A stretch of DNA of 8,769 nucleotides from an uncultured Muribaculaceae bacterium (GCA_910586895.1 CAJUIW010000025.1:1-8769), one strand, 5' to 3'; shown: positions 1 to 7,284, numbered from the stretch's first letter. Numbers and translations are program-made. The notes: a model not told the origin generated them from the sequence alone.

Positions 1-130
1 AACATTTGAATAGAGACAATGATTGTCTTCCGACCGCTAAAACGCTTTGCGATGTCCCTACGGAGTATGTAATCATATCAGGTTGTGTGTTGTCGATACA
101 TCACCGAGCTATGGCCGTACATGGTTGTGT

Positions 131-286
131 ATGGCCCACACGGATTTCGTTATGGCTGAATACAAACAATTTTACAGGGCCATGGATACCTTTAGGTATC
201 CCACACTCTATCTGATATGGTCAAATAATCATTTATACCTCTCTGCATTCATATTTTTATGAATGCGCCTCTATTCCTATCAGATA
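131..286. repeat. Cluster of nested inverted repeats, possible structured RNA
   Basis: Four perfect inverted repeats lie in order. ATGGCCC (131-137) pairs with GGGCCAT (177-183). Directly next to it, GGATACCT (184-191) pairs with AGGTATCC (194-201). TATCTGATA (209-217) pairs with TATCAGATA (278-286) and encloses a strong hairpin, GCATTCATA (245-253) with loop TTTT and TATGAATGC (258-266). The first two stems could stack, and the third and fourth form a stem with an internal hairpin. Perfect complementarity works equally on both strands, so orientation is unknown. I recognise no Rfam family. A non-coding RNA, a protein-binding region or chance in A/T-rich DNA all remain possible. Confidence 0.4.
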
Positions 287-396
287 TATATGACTGCACA
301 GCAGGCACTATATATACGCTCCCCCTCTCCTCATTCTCTCTCTATTAAAAAGAGAGCGGATGAACAAGGAGTGTCAGAAAAGTGCGTAGTACACTG

Positions 397-404
397 CAAA
401 GATA
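397..404 (-). promoter_or_regulatory. Possible Bacteroidota -7 element, leftward
   Basis: Read on the minus strand this is TATCTTTG, an exact match to TAnnTTTG. It would drive transcription leftward across the inverted-repeat cluster. At the expected -33 distance (19-22 bp further right) there is only a poor match (TTCA, 426-429). With six fixed bases such a motif is not rare by chance, so this is weak. Confidence 0.2.
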
Positions 405-450
405 CGGTATGGGCCTACCCCAGACTGAACCTTTTTATCGTACATGACGT

Positions 451-541
451 GTTACCACGTTACCAGATGTTACCCGTGTTACCGATGTTTCCCATGTTTC
501 CCGTTTCCGGGAGGCGGTAACACGGTAACGTGGGAAACATC
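451..541. repeat. GTTACC/GTTTCC repeat array with inverted copies
   Basis: There are four direct copies of GTTACC (starting 451, 459, 469, 478), then three of GTTTCC (487, 496, 503). Steps are 8, 10, 9, 9, 9 and 7 bp. Inverted copies follow: GGTAAC at 516 and 524, and GGAAAC at 533. Segment 484-494 pairs perfectly (11 bp) with 531-541, and 469-484 pairs with 515-529 (15 bp, one bulged C). TCCCG (499-503) and CGGGA (508-512) form a small inner hairpin. The two long pairings cross each other. The array abuts the ATPase stop codon (its TAG occupies 543-541 on the minus strand), so it would be the start of that gene's 3' untranslated region. No T-run follows on the minus strand, so it is not a standard intrinsic terminator. 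Confidence 0.85.
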
Positions 542-3198
542 TATGATTTGCGGCGGCTGAACATTAGTCTGAGAAGTTCGCCAATCCAGAGCACTGCTGA
601 CGTGCACCCGACTATGATGCACCAATCATTCAGTGACAGCGGAACAACATTGAAGAAGCGGCCACCAAGACTGACAATGGCTATCTGACCCACAAATATC
701 ACAACGGCTATGAACAGAAATCCCGAGCATCCCTTGAAGTGAAATGCCGAGCGTCCGGTGGCAAATGCCCGGGCATTAAACATGTTCCAGAACTGAAGAA
801 GCACAAATACGGTAAAGAATACCGAAAGCTCATATGGGCTGAGTCCTTTGTTGGATCCGCCCATAGGCTGCGTGAATATCTGCGCCACAGAGCTTACCGG
901 GGTATGCTCCAGATAGTACAGAAGCCACAGAAGAAGCAATGTCATCAGGACGCCTACTCCTATAATGAAGCGCCACATGGAGCGGCTTATTATGAACGCG
1001 GTACGCGAACGTGGCTTGTCCTTCATGACCGAAGCGCTGGGAGGCAGTGATGCAAGAGCCATGGCGGCGAAGGTGTCCATAATCAGGTTGACCCACAGCA
1101 TCTGCGTCACGGTAAGCGGCGACTGCATACCCATGAATGACCCGATCATGACGATAAGGCATGCCACGACATTGACCGTCATCTGAAACAGTATAAAGCG
1201 CTGTATATTGGCATACAGCGAGCGCCCCCACATCACGGCACGTCCAATGGATGCAAATGAATTGTCAATAATAGTGATATCGCTCGCCTCCTTGGCCACG
1301 GAGGTGCCATCGCCCATCGACAGGCCTACCTGAGCCGCTTTCAGCGCCGGCGCGTCATTAGTACCATCGCCCGTCACAGCCACCACCTCGTTGTTGGCCT
1401 GCAGGGCTTCCACAAGCCGCTTCTTATCCATAGGCCGAGCACGGGCTATGATCTTGTAGTCCTCCACATTGTGGCGAAGCTCTTCATCGGTCATGGCCGC
1501 GATATCCGTACCACTGACAATATTGCGTCCGGGAGTGTCCACTCCATCATGCCACAGCCCTATCTGACGCCCTATCTCAGTAGCCGTGGCCGGAGTGTCG
1601 CCGGTCACAATCTTCACCTTAAGTCCGGCCTGCAGAACCTCGGCCACAGCGGCGGGCACATCGGCCCTCACAGGATCAGAGATAGCCGCGATACCGGCAA
1701 AAGTCAGGCCCGAAGCCACAAGACGTCCGTCGGCAAAAGGATTCTCACCATCTGTAAGTATGCGATAGGCAAAACCAAGTGTGCGCATGGCCTGATTCTG
1801 ATATCCGGCCAGCAAATCCCTGACTTCGGACCGCAACCTGTCATCGCAGTCACAGAATCCGAGCACAATCTCCGGAGCGCCTTTGACATAAAGCACCCGC
1901 TGACCATTGCCCCGGCGCACGACAGATGCCATATATTTCCACTCGGTATTGAACGGAATCTCCTCCAGCACCTTCACTGCGCCACGCAGCGCGTCATAGT
2001 CCATCCCTTTCTCACGAAGCCACAGCAGCAGCGCCCCCTCGGTGGGATTGCCAATCACCTCAGCAGCCTCTCCAAGACGGGCTGTGGAGTTGACCGCCAT
2101 ATCTTCATACACCAGCGGAAGCATCTGCTCAGGCACAAAGAAATCCATGCGATACACCTGCATTTTGTTCTGAGTCAGGGTGCCGGTCTTGTCGGTGCAT
2201 ATCACCGTAGCCGCACCCATCGTCTCACAAGCATGCATCTTACGCACCAGATTGTTGGTGCGAAGCATGCGGCGCATGGAGTAGGCCAACGACAGCGTGA
2301 CAGCCATCGGAAGCCCCTCGGGTACAGCCACCACCACCAGCGTGACAGCTATCATGAACGTCTGGAGCAGATAGGCAATGAATCCTACCCAGTCAAACGA
2401 CACGTTCATGAAATACATCAGCAGCCGGCCAGCCACGATGACTGCAGCCACAAGATAGGATATACGCGCTATAAGCTTTCCGAGTCCGTCAAGCTGCTCA
2501 TTGAGCGGAGTCTTGACGCTATTGTCAATCTGCGCGGCCTCGAACACCCGTCCGTTCTCCGTGGCATCGCCAACAGCTGTGACGCGCATCACGCCATGCC
2601 CCTCCATTACCTTGGTTCCACGCATCACATGGTCCGAGGGGAAGGTGGCGTCGGCGTCAAACAGAGCAGGGTCAGTAGTCTTATGGCACATAGGCTCGCC
2701 GGTGAGCGTAGATTCATCCACACTCAGCGTCACAGCCTCAAGCAGCTCTCCATCGGCCGGAATCTCCTCACCTGTGTTCAGCAGCACGATATCACCTACC
2801 ACAACGTCACGGCGAGGGATCTGGCGTACCCCCTCACGGCGTATCACCGTCACAGGCTCATCATCGTTCACCTGATTCAGAAGCTCAAACTCCTTGTCGG
2901 CTTTGAGTTCAAACAGAAAAGCAAGTCCGGTAGCGAGCAGAATGGCTATGAATATACCTACCGGCTCAAAGAATACTCCGGCATCCTGGTCAAGCACATA
3001 GTACTCGTAGATGGAAATACCTATTGACAGCACCCCCGCAATAAGCAGGATCACGATAAGCGGGTCACGGAACTTATCAAGAAAACGCCGCCAAAGAGAT
3101 TGTCTGGCGGCGGGGGTCAATACGTTCACGCCGTGCTGCTGACGGCTAAAAATGGCCTCAGATTCACTGAGGCCATTATATCGGGATGTTGTTGACAT
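541..3198 (-). CDS. PMCA-type calcium-translocating P-type ATPase
   Basis: A P2B-type ATPase of 885 residues that should export Ca2+ from the cytoplasm using ATP. The N-terminal cation-ATPase domain begins near residue 7. The actuator TGEP is at 166-169 and the M4 motif PEGLP at 293-297 (Glu294 is a likely Ca2+ ligand). The phosphorylation motif DKTGT has Asp336 as the phosphorylated residue. The nucleotide-binding KGAPE is at 439-443, TGD at 532-534, and the hinge TGDGTNDAP at 609-617. M5 Asn676 and M6 Asn704/Asp708 (VNLIMDT) match the single Ca2+ site of plasma-membrane pumps. About ten membrane segments are expected. It lacks the long C-terminal calmodulin-binding tail of eukaryotic PMCAs, as usual for bacterial members. 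The start is 23 bp after the stop of the MFS gene, suggesting one transcript, and fits the family N-terminus. A 12-bp palindrome (3192-3203) covers the start codon. Calcium specificity is inferred from the motifs. Confidence 0.96.
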   Translation of the reverse strand: MSTTSRYNGLSESEAIFSRQQHGVNVLTPAARQSLWRRFLDKFRDPLIVILLIAGVLSIGISIYEYYVLDQDAGVFFEPVGIFIAILLATGLAFLFELKADKEFELLNQVNDDEPVTVIRREGVRQIPRRDVVVGDIVLLNTGEEIPADGELLEAVTLSVDESTLTGEPMCHKTTDPALFDADATFPSDHVMRGTKVMEGHGVMRVTAVGDATENGRVFEAAQIDNSVKTPLNEQLDGLGKLIARISYLVAAVIVAGRLLMYFMNVSFDWVGFIAYLLQTFMIAVTLVVVAVPEGLPMAVTLSLAYSMRRMLRTNNLVRKMHACETMGAATVICTDKTGTLTQNKMQVYRMDFFVPEQMLPLVYEDMAVNSTARLGEAAEVIGNPTEGALLLWLREKGMDYDALRGAVKVLEEIPFNTEWKYMASVVRRGNGQRVLYVKGAPEIVLGFCDCDDRLRSEVRDLLAGYQNQAMRTLGFAYRILTDGENPFADGRLVASGLTFAGIAAISDPVRADVPAAVAEVLQAGLKVKIVTGDTPATATEIGRQIGLWHDGVDTPGRNIVSGTDIAAMTDEELRHNVEDYKIIARARPMDKKRLVEALQANNEVVAVTGDGTNDAPALKAAQVGLSMGDGTSVAKEASDITIIDNSFASIGRAVMWGRSLYANIQRFILFQMTVNVVACLIVMIGSFMGMQSPLTVTQMLWVNLIMDTFAAMALASLPPSASVMKDKPRSRTAFIISRSMWRFIIGVGVLMTLLLLWLLYYLEHTPVSSVAQIFTQPMGGSNKGLSPYELSVFFTVFVLLQFWNMFNARAFATGRSAFHFKGCSGFLFIAVVIFVGQIAIVSLGGRFFNVVPLSLNDWCIIVGCTSAVLWIGELLRLMFSRRKS

Positions 3199-3221
3199 GT
3201 CAAGTTTTTATACAGAAAACA

Positions 3222-4649
3222 TCAGAAGCTACCGTCAAGTTCGGTCTTATCTTCATCCGACTTGATATTGGGCTCCTCAAGTCCGTAATGCTTCTTGCCA
3301 TCAAGAATCTTAAGCCAGATGCCGAAAATCAGGGCAAACACGCCGAGCGATGCAAACAGGAGCATCGGGGCTGTATAGTTGTACTTCATCGGATCGGTGA
3401 TACCGGGGTTTGACGCCGTAAGTACCACACCGATAAGGATGGGGAACAATGCCAGTCCAATGTTCTGCACCCAGAAAATCAGCGAGTATGCACTGCCAAG
3501 GAAACGAGCGTCCATAATCTTGGGCACAGAGGGCCAGAGTGCGGCAGGCACAAGCGAGAATGATATGCCGAGGATAACGATGGCAGTGAAAGCCAGTCCG
3601 GCACTCGGATATTTGGGCAGAAGCAGTGCGAAGGTCAGGTGGCACGCTATCATCAGTATCGCACCGACAATAAGCATCGTGGCACCCTTCCCCTTATAGT
3701 CAAGAAACGCTCCCAGCAGCGGGGTAAGAATCACGGCACCCATGGGGAACCAACGGAAAATGTCGGCAGCCTGAGTGGCTGAAATCTGCAGGTTGCACTG
3801 AAGCATATTGGCAGCATAGCGCTGGAACGGGAAGATAGCCGAGTAGTAAAGCACACAGAGCAGAGCTATGATCCAGAACAGCTTGCTTGACAGAATGAAG
3901 CCTACATCGGACAGTTTGAACTCCTCCTCAGATGAATCCTCTTTCTTATTGGCAGCGCCAAGCTCTTTGTCAAGCTTCGAATCCATGAAGGTGAACACTA
4001 TATAGCATATCAGACCTATCAGAAGAAGCACGGTGCAGAATGCCACCGGAGTAACCACGGTGGGCTCTCCACCCATGGCGTCGGCCAGACGGGGCGACAA
4101 TGAGAAAATGGCGAACACACCCAGACGGGCAATAGCCATCTCAAGGCCCATGGCAAGTGCCATCTCCTTGCCTTCAAACCATTTGGCAAGCGTCTTTGAC
4201 ACAGTGATACCGGCCATTTCACAGCCGCATCCAAATATCATGAAGCCGAAAGCAGCAAGCTTGGCACTCCCCGGCATGGCTGTCCACCATGAATCGAGCC
4301 ACTGTTCGAGCCCTGTGCCCTGGAAGGCATCGGACACCGCATACAGCTTAACACATGCGCCTACCACCATTACCGAAGCTGAAAGAGTACCGGTGAAACG
4401 CACTCCCATCTTGTCAAGAATAATACCTGCCACAATCAGGAATCCGAACACATTCAGAATGTACTCGGCACCGGCATAATAGCCAAACGCGTCAGGCGAC
4501 CACCCGCGCTGGGTTTCGATAAGCGACTGGAGAGGTGACATAACATCGACAAACATGTAGCCGAAGAACATCATTGACGCCACAAGAATAAGCGCCGTCC
4601 ATCGTGCCCAGAATTTATCGTTAAGAAATTGTTGCACTTTTTGTGTCAT
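3222..4649 (-). CDS. MFS transporter, MFSD1-like
   Basis: A 475-residue major facilitator permease with about twelve membrane segments in two halves. Motif A is visible in the first half (G-I-I-L-D-K-M-G-V-R, 75-84, with Asp79), with a decayed copy in the second (GAFLDYKGKG, 313-322). A charged Lys/Glu-rich cytoplasmic linker at about 224-247 joins the halves. The stretch ALWPSVPKIMDARFLGSAYS (370-389), followed by QNIGLALFP, resembles the MFSD1 group. Eukaryotic MFSD1 is a dipeptide transporter, but the substrate here is unknown. The hydrophilic C-terminus (about 450-475) is acidic. It is the first gene of a probable leftward operon with the calcium ATPase. A possible -7 element lies 28 bp upstream. 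The ATG at 4649 gives a normal MFS N-terminus with the first membrane helix at about 17-38. Confidence 0.92.
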   Translation of the reverse strand: MTQKVQQFLNDKFWARWTALILVASMMFFGYMFVDVMSPLQSLIETQRGWSPDAFGYYAGAEYILNVFGFLIVAGIILDKMGVRFTGTLSASVMVVGACVKLYAVSDAFQGTGLEQWLDSWWTAMPGSAKLAAFGFMIFGCGCEMAGITVSKTLAKWFEGKEMALAMGLEMAIARLGVFAIFSLSPRLADAMGGEPTVVTPVAFCTVLLLIGLICYIVFTFMDSKLDKELGAANKKEDSSEEEFKLSDVGFILSSKLFWIIALLCVLYYSAIFPFQRYAANMLQCNLQISATQAADIFRWFPMGAVILTPLLGAFLDYKGKGATMLIVGAILMIACHLTFALLLPKYPSAGLAFTAIVILGISFSLVPAALWPSVPKIMDARFLGSAYSLIFWVQNIGLALFPILIGVVLTASNPGITDPMKYNYTAPMLLFASLGVFALIFGIWLKILDGKKHYGLEEPNIKSDEDKTELDGSF

Positions 4650-4676
4650 AATTGGATAAATGATTGGTTTTGCCTA

Positions 4677-4684
4677 CAAAATTA
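4677..4684 (-). promoter_or_regulatory. Probable -7 element of the MFS-ATPase operon
   Basis: On the minus strand this reads TAATTTTG, matching TAnnTTTG. Initiation a few bases downstream would give a leader of about 20 bases before the ATG at 4649, a sensible length. The -33 box is poor: the best candidate is TTCA (4706-4709) at a 21-bp spacing. For the divergent AI-2E gene the best plus-strand candidate is TAATTTCG (4717-4724), one mismatch, 32 bp before its start. That one is weaker still. Confidence 0.4.
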
Positions 4685-4756
4685 CACAATTTCGTCAACT
4701 CTTCGTGAATATTTTGTAATTTCGTGCCACACAACACAATGTTTTTAATAGAATAG

Positions 4757-5911
4757 ATGCCCTCACATAACCCCTATACGTTTGACCGTGTGGTACGCAT
4801 GGTAATCGGCGCGCTTATCATATTTGGCATACTCTGGCTTATTGACCTGCTCAAGAATGTGCTGCTCCCCTTCTTCGTAGCATGCCTGATAGCTTACATG
4901 TTCGAACCGTTTGTCCAGTACAACCGCCGTCTGCTCCACCTGCGTGGCCGCGCGGTGGCTATTTTTGTCACACTCTTCGAGGCTCTGTTCTTCCTCGGCG
5001 TACTTGGCTACTTCCTTGTGCCGATGATAATGGACGAAATGCATCAGATGGCAGCCATAATGCGGCGTTATGCCGTAACACAGAGTCAGATACGATTTCT
5101 GCCGGGAGAAATCCACGACTATCTGCGCCGCACCGTTGACTTCAATCAGATATCCGATATGCTGACCAGACAGGAGTGGGGCTCAATAATAGAAAACGCC
5201 CTCACCACCACATGGAGTGTCATAACCGGCAGCATATCAGTGATAATAGGTATATTCAGCTGGTTCATAGTGGTGCTGTATGTTGTGTTCATAATGCTTG
5301 ACTATGACCGCCTGTCCAATCTGTTCCACCACATGGTTCCGCCGAAATACCGCCGCACCGTATCGTCGATAGGCAATGATATCAAGCGGAGCATGAACCA
5401 CTACTTCCGCGGTCAGGCTCTGGTGGCTTTCATCGTTGGCATACTGTTCAGCATCGGCTTCCTCATCATAGGGCTCCCGATGGCTGTAGTGCTCGGCATG
5501 TTCATCGGACTGCTCAACATGGTGCCTTATCTGCAGCTGATATCCATCATCCCCACTACCCTGCTCTGCCTCGTCTATGCAGCCGGAGGTGGCGGCGACT
5601 TCTGGACCATATTCTGGGAAAGCATCGCTGTCTATGCCATAGTGCAAATGATACAGGACTTCTTCCTGACCCCGAAAATCATGGGCAAAGCCATGGGGCT
5701 TAATCCCGCGCTGATACTTCTCTCGCTATCGATATGGGGCACCCTGCTCGGACTGATAGGACTGATAATAGCCCTGCCACTCACCACGCTTCTGCTGGCT
5801 TACTACAACAGATATATAATAAAGCGTGCCGATGATGACTCTGAAACGCCATCACAGGCTCAGGCCGACAGCAAGGCGCTCGAAAATGCTACGGAAAGTC
5901 CGTTGGATTAG
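4757..5911 (+). CDS. AI-2E family transporter
   Basis: A 384-residue inner-membrane permease of the AI-2E transporter family (PF01594; E. coli relatives TqsA, YdiK, PerM). Paired N-terminal helices span about 13-48, followed by a helix at about 65-92. A soluble segment (about 93-150) separates these from the C-terminal helical block. Family hallmarks are FRGQALVAFIVGIL (217-230), GLLNMVPYLQ (251-260, the usual NxxPY region), and DFFLTPKIMGKAMGLNPALI (301-320) followed by a run of small and hydrophobic residues. The last 30 residues are hydrophilic and Ala/Ser/Glu-rich. An in-frame TAG directly precedes the ATG, so translation cannot start further upstream. The family name comes from autoinducer-2 export, but members vary and some are ion antiporters, so the substrate is not known. 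Its stop overlaps the convergent DUF2007 gene by 4 bp. Confidence 0.95.
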   Translation: MPSHNPYTFDRVVRMVIGALIIFGILWLIDLLKNVLLPFFVACLIAYMFEPFVQYNRRLLHLRGRAVAIFVTLFEALFFLGVLGYFLVPMIMDEMHQMAAIMRRYAVTQSQIRFLPGEIHDYLRRTVDFNQISDMLTRQEWGSIIENALTTTWSVITGSISVIIGIFSWFIVVLYVVFIMLDYDRLSNLFHHMVPPKYRRTVSSIGNDIKRSMNHYFRGQALVAFIVGILFSIGFLIIGLPMAVVLGMFIGLLNMVPYLQLISIIPTTLLCLVYAAGGGGDFWTIFWESIAVYAIVQMIQDFFLTPKIMGKAMGLNPALILLSLSIWGTLLGLIGLIIALPLTTLLLAYYNRYIIKRADDDSETPSQAQADSKALENATESPLD

Positions 5912-6123
5912 TCGCCCATCCGGCCAAGGACCTCCTCAGCCGCCTCACGGTCGCGGCTGAACACCATGAGCCTTATGGAGTTGAACCCAAATGGGAGCGT
6001 GGTATTCATAATTTCATTATCAAGCACTGACGGGATCCCATGCTCCTCAAGCACACCCTGGGCAAGATGTGCCTCCCAATCGGAAGAGTAAATTCGTGCA
6101 AGCACGAGGCTGTCATTGTTCAT
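5908..6123 (-). CDS. DUF2007 domain small protein
   Basis: A 71-residue soluble protein beginning MNNDSLVLARIYSSDWEAHL. It matches the DUF2007 family (PF09413, described as putative prokaryotic signal-transducing protein): an N-terminal beta strand, a helix with the pattern A-x-x-A-x-x-x-L-x-x-x-G-I, a central strand pair, then the strand LMVFSRD and a final helix AAEEVLGRM. The reading frame stays open upstream to 6294, but that part lies inside mltG in another frame and its translation looks non-native. I therefore choose the ATG at 6123, which places a clean family start at residue 1 and 28 bp after the mltG stop. It is probably the second gene of an mltG transcript. No molecular function is established for the family. 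It has no membrane segment, and some homologues are fused to membrane or zinc-ribbon domains. Confidence 0.88.
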   Translation of the reverse strand: MNNDSLVLARIYSSDWEAHLAQGVLEEHGIPSVLDNEIMNTTLPFGFNSIRLMVFSRDREAAEEVLGRMGD

Positions 6124-6151
6124 AGTGTATGTATATTCAGGGATTGTCCGC

Positions 6152-7228
6152 TCAGTGTATTCCACGCTTATCAAGCTCTGCCTGATAGCGCGCGGCATTG
6201 GCCTGATGGTCGGAATATTTCTCGGCAAAGTTATGATAGCCTGAGAAATCCTCACGGGCACACATGTACAGAAATTCATGCTCCGGCGCCTCAAGCACCT
6301 TCTCGATTACCTTGCGCGATGCCAGACGGATAGGTCCCGGGGGCAGACCGCGGTGGATATATGTATTGTATGGCGACTGCACCTTCAGGTGCTTGCCTGT
6401 TATCCGACGGAGCGTGACATCGCCTACGGCAAATTTCACCGTCGGGTCAGCCTGAAGCGGCATATCCTTACCCAGACGGTTGAGATACAGACGGGCCACT
6501 ACCGGCATTTCATCCGTCTTTGCCGTCTCCTCCTCGACAATCGATGCCAATGTAGCCGCCTCTACCGGAGTCAGCCCAAGCTCACGGGCCTTGGCAGTGC
6601 GCTTCTCAGTCCAGAACTTATTGCGGTACTCAAGCATGCGGCGCACCACTGTGGATGCCGAAGCCGTACGGTAGAATTCGTACTTATCAGGCATAAACGC
6701 CGCAGGAAATTCCTCTTTCCTGAACCCTTCGGATGGAAGAATCGAATCGCAGGCAGCAAGAAAATCCTCGGCAGTGAAGTCAAATTTACGCGACAGGCGC
6801 TTGGCCAGGTCATCCATGGTGCGCACTCCCGACCATGACACCGACACCGGAGTCTGCGTGCCGCGGCTCAGACGCCAGGCCGTGAGCAGCGACATCTGCC
6901 CCTTACGCACCTGATAGGCTCCGGCAGCACGGCTCGTACCCCCTCCGAGCATGCGCCAGAGGTCGTAGACTACATTTCCGTCCGTAAGGCCGAGTGCCGA
7001 CACAAGCGAATCTCTCACAGCCTCCGAAGAGCTGTTGGCCGGAATAGTAACCCATCGGTCCTGACCACGGTAACGCACCGCAGTCACCATGATAACCACC
7101 GCAAAAAGCGCCGCCACTACCACGGCAGCAATCATTATACGTATTCTCCGTGAGCGCAGACCATTGAGCTTTCCTTCGCCCTCCGGCTTCTGTTTTTTCA
7201 CGGACTTAGCCTTCTTATCATCTTTCAT
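6152..7228 (-). CDS. mltG: Endolytic murein transglycosylase MltG
   Basis: MltG (YceG-like, PF02618) cleaves nascent glycan strands within peptidoglycan and is thought to end their polymerisation. The 358 residues begin with a basic cytoplasmic tail (1-30, many Lys/Arg), then one membrane helix (about 31-52), which places the catalytic domain in the periplasm. A LysM-like segment (about 55-130) precedes the catalytic region. The active-site signature LASIVEEETA (227-236) contains the conserved glutamates 232 and 234, one of which should be the catalytic acid. Further family motifs are LQADPTV (258-264), SPYNTYIHRGLPPGPI (285-300) and the C-terminal YHNFAEKYSDH (331-341). Length is typical. 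The possible promoter at 7236-7266 would leave almost no leader. The next internal Met (residue 32) falls inside the helix, so I keep the start at 7228. It is followed by the DUF2007 gene 28 bp away. Confidence 0.96.
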   Translation of the reverse strand: MKDDKKAKSVKKQKPEGEGKLNGLRSRRIRIMIAAVVVAALFAVVIMVTAVRYRGQDRWVTIPANSSSEAVRDSLVSALGLTDGNVVYDLWRMLGGGTSRAAGAYQVRKGQMSLLTAWRLSRGTQTPVSVSWSGVRTMDDLAKRLSRKFDFTAEDFLAACDSILPSEGFRKEEFPAAFMPDKYEFYRTASASTVVRRMLEYRNKFWTEKRTAKARELGLTPVEAATLASIVEEETAKTDEMPVVARLYLNRLGKDMPLQADPTVKFAVGDVTLRRITGKHLKVQSPYNTYIHRGLPPGPIRLASRKVIEKVLEAPEHEFLYMCAREDFSGYHNFAEKYSDHQANAARYQAELDKRGIH

Positions 7229-7235
7229 ATTACCG

Positions 7236-7266
7236 CAAATTTACTGCAAAATTCGCAATTAGCCAA
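7236..7266 (-). promoter_or_regulatory. Possible mltG promoter
   Basis: On the minus strand, TAAATTTG (7243-7236) matches the -7 consensus TAnnTTTG. A partial -33 box, TTGG (7266-7263), lies 19 bp upstream. Initiation would fall about 2-5 bases before the mltG ATG at 7228, giving a near-leaderless message. That is unusual for this phylum and lowers confidence. Confidence 0.35.
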
Positions 7267-7284
7267 TCTGTTTCAATCGCAAAA

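Larger units (their letters stand above)
1..450. other. Gene-free region with several inverted repeats
   Basis: No convincing protein gene is visible. The open frames here are short, overlap one another and have no recognisable domain, hydrophobic pattern or start context. By eye the stretch is more A/T-rich than the genes to its right. It holds short perfect inverted repeats: 14-28 (7-bp arms around one base), 184-201, 245-266, 209-217 paired with 278-286, 131-137 paired with 177-183, and a weak 6-bp stem 338-343/351-356 with an A-rich loop. None is followed by a T-run on either strand, so I do not call intrinsic terminators. The region could be a long intergenic spacer, a degenerate remnant, or the leader of a gene or RNA partly outside the window. 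Confidence 0.6.

Noticed and set aside
245..266. Strong 9-bp hairpin as an intrinsic terminator
   Set aside because: No T-run follows on either strand and no gene end is adjacent.
263..520. 85-codon plus-strand frame running into the GTTWCC array
   Set aside because: The first 60 residues show no recognisable pattern, and the end is simply the repeat read in phase. It has no promoter match upstream. Kept only as part of the repeat finding.
451..541. CRISPR array
   Set aside because: Units are 6 bp with 1-4 bp between them, partly inverted, with no spacers and no cas genes in the window.
830..1231. Minus-strand 133-codon frame inside the ATPase gene
   Set aside because: Out-of-frame shadow of the ATPase with no independent support.
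1471..3027. 518-codon open frame on the plus strand opposite the calcium ATPase
   Set aside because: It is the antisense shadow of a strongly supported gene. The translation is rich in His, Arg and Ser, lacks domain-like hydrophobic patterning, and no promoter or start context supports it.
6124..6294. Longer version of the DUF2007 protein starting at 6294
   Set aside because: The extra 57 residues overlap the 3' end of mltG in another frame and look non-native. The family start fits the ATG at 6123.
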